Shown: positions 6,920-10,766 of the stretch, piece by piece
Numbering within the stretch: position 1 is the first letter of the stretch
Layout: each line of letters opens with the position of its first letter
NCBI GenBank assembly: GCA_023423535.1
Contig: JAFAFL010000071.1
Coordinates: 1-10,766, forward strand
Direction of reading: 5' to 3'
DNA from: Pseudomonadota bacterium
Lineage (GTDB): Bacteria; Myxococcota; Myxococcia; Myxococcales; Myxococcaceae
DNA: 10,766 nucleotides
The notes under the pieces: model-generated
Told to the model about the DNA's origin: nothing
The model's database searches: none
Seen by the model: only the letters and a program-made list of their open reading frames with translations
Position numbers and translations under genes: made by a program

Positions 6920-7842
6920 CCCACCGCCCCCACGCCCAGGTAGAGGCCGGCCGCGAAGAGCAGCCCGAACACGAGCAGCAGCCGCGCGGTGCCAGCGAGC
7001 GCGGTGTTGAGGATCGCGCCGCTCTCGCGGAAGACGATCCGCAGCGGCGAGAACGCCAGCGGCGCGCTCACCCACGGCAGCAGCACGAGCCACGACGCCT
7101 CGCCCGTCACCCAGAGCAGGAGCGGCGTCGCGTACGAGAGCGCGAGCATGAGCACGTACTCCCACTTCCCCGCGCGCGTGCCGAAGCGCACGACGAGGGT
7201 CCGCTTGCCCACGGGCGCATCGGTGTGGACGTCGCGCAGGTTGTTCACCACCAGCAGCGCCACCGCCAATGCGCCCACCGGCACGCCGGCGATCAGCGCG
7301 ACCACCGGCAGCGAGAGCGCCTGGACGTAGAAGGTCCCCGCCACCGCCACGAGCCCGAAGAAGACGAACACGAACGCGTCGCCGAGCCCGTTGTAACCGA
7401 GCGGAAAGGGCCCGCCGGTGTACGCGTAGCCGAAGAGCAGCGAGAGCACGCCGACGGCGAAGATCGGCCAGCCGGCGATCGCCACGAGGTACATGCCCAC
7501 CGCGAACGCGAGCGCGAAGGAGGCGATGGCCGCCCGGAACACGGCACGCGGCGCGATGAGCCCGGCCTGGGTCACCCGCACCGGCCCGAGCCGCTCGCGC
7601 GTGTCCGCGCCCTTCTTCCAGTCGTAGTAGTCGTTGGTGAGGTTGGTGCCGATCTGGATGAGCAGCGCGCCGACCAGCGCGGCCGCCGCGGCACCGAGGT
7701 GACCCTGTCCCAGCGCGAACGCGAGCGCGGTCCCCACCGCCACCGGGACGACGCCCGCCGACAGCGTCTTCGGCCGCGTGGCGAGCACCCAGGTGCGCAG
7801 AGAAGGAGACGGCGCGGCGCCGTTGAGCGTGGCGGTGCTCAT
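6916..7842 (-). CDS. menA: 1,4-dihydroxy-2-naphthoate polyprenyltransferase
   Basis: Transfers the polyprenyl tail to dihydroxynaphthoate with loss of its carboxyl group, giving demethylmenaquinone at the inner membrane. The 308-residue UbiA-superfamily protein begins with RTWVLATRPKTLSAGVVPV, typical of MenA. It has the first Asp-rich motif NDYYDWKKGAD (70-80), YTGGPFPLGYNGLGD around 141-155, and the second motif NNLRDVHTDAPVGKRTLVVRFG (in pieces, N200 to G221; D204 and D208). The rest is hydrophobic, with eight or nine membrane segments, as expected. Its ATG overlaps the menH stop as ATGA, and its own stop overlaps the menCE start in the same way. It probably uses the product of the polyprenyl synthase gene downstream in the operon. 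Confidence 0.96.
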   Translation of the reverse strand: MSTATLNGAAPSPSLRTWVLATRPKTLSAGVVPVAVGTALAFALGQGHLGAAAAALVGALLIQIGTNLTNDYYDWKKGADTRERLGPVRVTQAGLIAPRAVFRAAIASFALAFAVGMYLVAIAGWPIFAVGVLSLLFGYAYTGGPFPLGYNGLGDAFVFVFFGLVAVAGTFYVQALSLPVVALIAGVPVGALAVALLVVNNLRDVHTDAPVGKRTLVVRFGTRAGKWEYVLMLALSYATPLLLWVTGEASWLVLLPWVSAPLAFSPLRIVFRESGAILNTALAGTARLLLVFGLLFAAGLYLGVGAVG

Positions 7843-8693
7843 GCGGCGCTCCAGCTCTCACGGCCCAGCGGCGCCGACTCGAAGAAGGGCGTCACCGGGG
7901 TCTCGAGGAACGCGGTGACTTCGCGCGCCCACGCGGCAGGGGCCTCGAGGTGCGGCGCGTGGCCTACGCCCTCGAACGCGCAGCTCCACACCATGGGCAG
8001 CTCCGCCGCCATGCGCCGCGCCAGCGTGGTGAACTTCAGATCCTCCGCGCCGGTGAGCAGCAGCGTGGGCCTGCGGAAGCGCCACAGCTCGCCCCAGTAG
8101 TCCGGCTGCACCCCGAGCCCGAGGCACTGCAGTGCGCCCGCCAGTCCCTCCGCCGTGGCGCCGGTGCGACGCGCGCGCAGGGACTCCCGGTCCGGCGCGG
8201 GCAGACGGCGAAGTCCGTCGAACAGCGGCAGCGCCTCCCAGCGTTCGACGAAGCGCTCCACGCCCTCGCGCAGGATGCTCTGCGCGAGCAGCGCGTCCTG
8301 GGCCCGGCGCTCACGGCGCGCGGTCCGTCGATGCAGTCCTGCGGTGCCGCTCTCCAGCACCAGCCTCGACACCCGCTGCGGCGCCCTCAACGCGAGCCCC
8401 AGCGCCACCCGCGCGCCCTGCGAATAGCCCGCGAGGTGCACGGGGGCCGAAGGACTGACCTCGTCGAGCACCCGCTCCAGCGCCTCCAGCGTCTCCTCGA
8501 AGCCCCGCGCCCCACTGCTCTGCGGAAGCGGCGAGAGGCCATGCCCCGGCAGGTCCACGCGCACGAGCCGGAAGCGCTCGCGCACGAGCGGCTCCACGCG
8601 GTGGAAGCTCTCGCGGCTGCCGGTGAAGCCATGCAGCAGCACCAGCGTCCGCGGCCCGTTTCCGACGGTGTCGAAGGACAGCCTCAGGCTCAT
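7839..8693 (-). CDS. menH: SHCHC synthase (alpha/beta hydrolase fold)
   Basis: MenH eliminates pyruvate from SEPHCHC, the MenD product, giving SHCHC in the cytosol. The 284-residue protein has an alpha/beta-hydrolase fold with VLLHGFTGS (oxyanion region, about 18-25), DLPGHG (47-52), the nucleophile elbow GYSQGAR with S91, a helical cap carrying RRERRAQD and WEALPLF, then D218 (TGAEDLKF) and H245 (GVGHAPHLE) to complete a Ser-Asp-His triad. The pattern of elbow, cap and PLF agrees with E. coli MenH (S86, D210, H232). The gene's position between menD and menA makes the assignment firm; alone, the sequence could be another hydrolase. The ATG at 8693 overlaps the menD stop as ATGA, which rules out the longer in-frame reading from 8735. 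The last ~20 residues (after FLETPVTPF) extend beyond the usual family end. Confidence 0.93.
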   Translation of the reverse strand: MSLRLSFDTVGNGPRTLVLLHGFTGSRESFHRVEPLVRERFRLVRVDLPGHGLSPLPQSSGARGFEETLEALERVLDEVSPSAPVHLAGYSQGARVALGLALRAPQRVSRLVLESGTAGLHRRTARRERRAQDALLAQSILREGVERFVERWEALPLFDGLRRLPAPDRESLRARRTGATAEGLAGALQCLGLGVQPDYWGELWRFRRPTLLLTGAEDLKFTTLARRMAAELPMVWSCAFEGVGHAPHLEAPAAWAREVTAFLETPVTPFFESAPLGRESWSAA

Positions 8694-10468
8694 GACCAGG
8701 GTCCCTCCCCCAACGCGCGCGCCACGCGCTCCCACAGCGCGCGGTGCAGTCCCGGGTTCTGCTCGCGCGGCGGAACCTTCACCTCCACCACGTGCAGGCC
8801 GCCCTCTGCTGCCCGCTCCAGCGCCTCGCCGAACGCCTGCGCGGTCTCCGGTGCGTGGTACGTCGCGTCCGCCAGCGCCGCCGCGTGCCGCAGCTGCAGG
8901 CCCTGCGGCGTGCCGAAGAGCGCCTCGAAGTGCGGCGTGGCCTGCGCGATGGGCAGGAAGGAGAAGATGCCTCCGCCGTCGTTGTTCACCACCACCACCG
9001 TCAGCGACACATGCCGCGCGCGCGCGGTGAGCAATCCGCCCACGTCGTGGAGGAACGCGAGGTCCCCGGTCAGCACCACCGAGGGCCTTCCGCTCCCGAG
9101 AGCGACACCCGCCGCGGTGGAGACGATGCCGTCGATCCCGTTCGCGCCGCGGTTCGCGTGCACCGGCAGCGCCCCGCGCTCGCAGGAGGCGAAGTAGTCG
9201 AGGTCGCGGATCGGCATCGAGCTCGACACGAAGAGCGGCGTGCCCTCCGGCAGCTTCGCGGCCAGCGCACGCGCGACGGCGGGCTCGGTCAGGCGCGAAT
9301 CGCCGTCAGCGAACGCCTCGTCGAACGCCAGCCGCGCCCGGCGCTCGGCCTCCACGATGCCAGCGGTCCAGCGAGAAGCGGCGGCTCCGGCGCGCTCCGC
9401 ACCGAGCAGCCCGCTGAGCGAGACGGCCGACTCACGCGCGCTGCCCACGACCACCCTCGATGCGGCATGCGACGGATCCACCACCTGCTCGTCGGCGTCG
9501 CTGAAGGAGATGACATCGGCGCCCGATCCATCGATCCACTGCTGCAGCCGCTTCGAGGTCAGCCCGCCGCCGAAGCGCAGCACCAGATCCGGCCGGACAT
9601 TTCGCGCAAACGGCTCGTGCGCGAGCAGCGCCTCGTAGTGGGTGACGACCTGTGCCCGCGCCTCGGGAGGCAGACCGAAGCGGACGTTGGAGGTGGCCTC
9701 GACGAAGAGCGGCACGCCCACGCCCTGTGCTCTTGCGAGCTGCAGCAGCGCCTCGGCGAAGCCCTCTTCCGGCGCGCGAGGACCGCAGACGATCACCGGC
9801 CGCTCGCTGCGGCGAAGGCGCTCGGCCACGTCCTCCAGAGACGGCACCGGCCGCGCTCCCTCACCGAGATCGAGGAACGGCCTGTCCACGCGCCCGTTGA
9901 GCGCGCGATCGGAGAGCGGCGGCGGCGGCCCACCGGTCGGCGCCAGCGGCTCGCGGAAGGGCACGTTGACGTGGAGCACGGCGCACCGCGCCTCAAACGC
10001 CGCGCGCGAGACGGCGGCCCGCAGGTGGATGAAGGCGGTGTCGCTCGCTTCCGGCACCGGGAGCGAGAGCGCGCGACGGGCAAAGCGGCCGTAGAGGCCC
10101 TCCTGCGGCATCGTCTGCGGCGCGCCGAAGTCGTGCAGCTCCCACGGCCGGTCGGCGGTGAGGAGCACCAGCGGGATCGAGGAGAGCGTGGCCTCCACCG
10201 CGGCGGGGAGGAAGTGCGCGCCCGCGCTGCCGGAGGTGGCGATGACGATCGTCGGCCGGCGCGACGCCCTCGACAGTCCGAGCGCGAAGAAGGCGGCGCT
10301 GCGTTCATCCACCACCGGGTGCACGCGAAGACCCTGCAGCTCCGCCGCGCCCACCGCCAGCGGCGACGACCGCGAGCCCGGGCACACCACCGCGTCCCGC
10401 ACGCCGGCGTGGAAGAGCTCCTGCAACAGCGCGCGCGACCAGGCGGCGTTCAGATCAGGCGGCGACAT
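8690..10468 (-). CDS. menD: SEPHCHC synthase (thiamine diphosphate-dependent)
   Basis: Adds the succinic semialdehyde carbanion derived from 2-oxoglutarate to isochorismate, giving SEPHCHC; this is the first committed step of the classical menaquinone pathway. The 592-residue protein is full length. The N-terminal pyrimidine-binding domain has CPGSRSSPL (29-37) and the catalytic Glu E55 in VVDERSAAFFALG, at the same number as in E. coli. ATSGSAGAHFLPA and LTADRPWEL follow. The C-terminal ThDP/Mg domain shows ANRGANGIDGIVSTAAG, then GDLAFLHD and NNDGGGIFSFLP, the GD-x(n)-NN motif. The start ATG at 10468 follows AGGAGGG at five bases' spacing and lies 14 bases inside the end of menF. The stop overlaps the menH start. 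No disruption is seen. Confidence 0.97.
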   Translation of the reverse strand: MSPPDLNAAWSRALLQELFHAGVRDAVVCPGSRSSPLAVGAAELQGLRVHPVVDERSAAFFALGLSRASRRPTIVIATSGSAGAHFLPAAVEATLSSIPLVLLTADRPWELHDFGAPQTMPQEGLYGRFARRALSLPVPEASDTAFIHLRAAVSRAAFEARCAVLHVNVPFREPLAPTGGPPPPLSDRALNGRVDRPFLDLGEGARPVPSLEDVAERLRRSERPVIVCGPRAPEEGFAEALLQLARAQGVGVPLFVEATSNVRFGLPPEARAQVVTHYEALLAHEPFARNVRPDLVLRFGGGLTSKRLQQWIDGSGADVISFSDADEQVVDPSHAASRVVVGSARESAVSLSGLLGAERAGAAASRWTAGIVEAERRARLAFDEAFADGDSRLTEPAVARALAAKLPEGTPLFVSSSMPIRDLDYFASCERGALPVHANRGANGIDGIVSTAAGVALGSGRPSVVLTGDLAFLHDVGGLLTARARHVSLTVVVVNNDGGGIFSFLPIAQATPHFEALFGTPQGLQLRHAAALADATYHAPETAQAFGEALERAAEGGLHVVEVKVPPREQNPGLHRALWERVARALGEGPWS

Positions 10469-10766
10469 GTTGTCCCTCCTGCGCGCTGCCCTCGAGCGCC
10501 TCCAGCATGGCGGTGGCCTTCACGCAGGTCTCCGCCCACTCCGCCTCCGCGGTCGAGCCGGCGACGACGCCCGCCCCCACGAACAAGCGCGCCTCACGAT
10601 CGCGCACCAGCGCACTGCGCAGCGCCACCCGGAGGTGCGCCTCGCCCCTGCCGATGTAGCCGACGATCCCCGCGTACCAGCCGCGGTCGAAGCCTTCGCG
10701 CGCGCGGAGGAACTCGAGCGCCGCCGGCCCGGGGGCGCCCCCCCCCGCCGGCGGGGGGTGGAGCGC
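10455..10766 (-). CDS. menF: Isochorismate synthase, C-terminal part (5' end off the window)
   Basis: Converts chorismate to isochorismate. Only the last 103 codons are present; the gene enters from the right edge. The visible part fits the chorismate-utilising-enzyme domain: LH-x-P near the edge, ALEFLRAREGFDRGWYAGIVGYI (in pieces, visible residues 16-38), LRVALRSALV (45-54), LFVGAGVVAGS (61-71) and EWAET followed by K83. Anthranilate and PABA synthases and salicylate synthases share this domain. The menD neighbour, 14-base overlap and pattern make MenF by far the most likely. At the edge the strongly conserved HPTPAVGG reads HPPPAGGG and the expected R of the next motif reads G, all in G/C runs, which looks like sequence error rather than biology. 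Confidence 0.9.
   Translation of the reverse strand, partial: ALHPPPAGGGAPGPAALEFLRAREGFDRGWYAGIVGYIGRGEAHLRVALRSALVRDREARLFVGAGVVAGSTAEAEWAETCVKATAMLEALEGSAQEGQHVAA
10474..10480 (-). promoter_or_regulatory. Strong ribosome-binding site of menD
   Basis: AGGAGGG on the minus strand, five bases before the menD ATG and inside the last codons of menF, is the best Shine-Dalgarno match in the operon. The men genes that follow rely mostly on ATGA overlaps, so menD may set the translation level for the group. Confidence 0.75.

Noticed and set aside
4610..6943. A 777-codon open frame on the plus strand opposite menCE
   Set aside because: It is Arg/His/Gln-rich with no recognisable domain and lies antisense to a gene with clear catalytic motifs. 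Long spurious frames of this kind are expected in very GC-rich coding DNA.
6920..7861. An upstream in-frame extension of the menCE frame across menA
   Set aside because: It is Arg/Ala/Gly-rich shadow translation of menA. MenC homology begins at the ATG at 6919, which overlaps the menA stop.

Overview
This is a very GC-rich stretch with tightly packed genes. It looks like a chromosomal segment from a menaquinone-using bacterium, most probably a myxobacterium (Myxococcota). That assignment rests on base composition, the style of the protein sequences, and the company of men genes with small membrane and signalling genes; nothing in the window proves it. The window holds nine complete genes and two genes cut by its ends. 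No tRNA, rRNA, CRISPR array, insertion sequence or other mobile element was seen, and no gene-free stretch exceeds about 140 bases.

Right-hand three quarters (10766 down to 2350, all on the minus strand). This is a menaquinone (vitamin K2) operon in transcription order: the 3' end of menF (isochorismate synthase), menD, menH, menA, one long gene encoding a MenC-MenE fusion, a trans-type polyprenyl diphosphate synthase, a GbsR/MarR-type regulator, and gloA (glyoxalase I). Every junction down to the regulator overlaps: 14 bases at menF/menD, ATGA overlaps at menD/menH, menH/menA and menA/menCE, 17 bases at menCE/polyprenyl synthase and 56 bases at polyprenyl synthase/regulator. The genes are therefore very likely co-transcribed and translationally coupled. 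They supply chorismate to isochorismate (MenF), SEPHCHC (MenD), SHCHC (MenH), OSB and OSB-CoA (MenC-MenE), the isoprenoid tail (polyprenyl synthase) and the prenyl transfer (MenA). MenB, the thioesterase and the final methyltransferase are not in the window. gloA follows the regulator after a 68-base spacer and may or may not share the transcript.

Left-hand part. A DUF305 membrane protein runs on the plus strand (1786-2340), convergent with gloA, with only 9 bases between the stop codons. Divergent from it across about 137 bases lies a six-helix membrane diguanylate cyclase (minus strand). Behind that, and cut by the left end, is a membrane-anchored protein made of perfectly regular hexapeptide repeats (left-handed beta-helix).

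The main points of interest are the single-chain MenC-MenE protein, an arginine where the second catalytic lysine of MenC is expected, the regulator embedded at the end of the operon, and the uninterrupted beta-helix protein. The last bases at the right end look degraded by sequencing error: the conserved HPTPAVGG motif of MenF reads HPPPAGGG within runs of C and G. This suggests the window ends at a contig edge.
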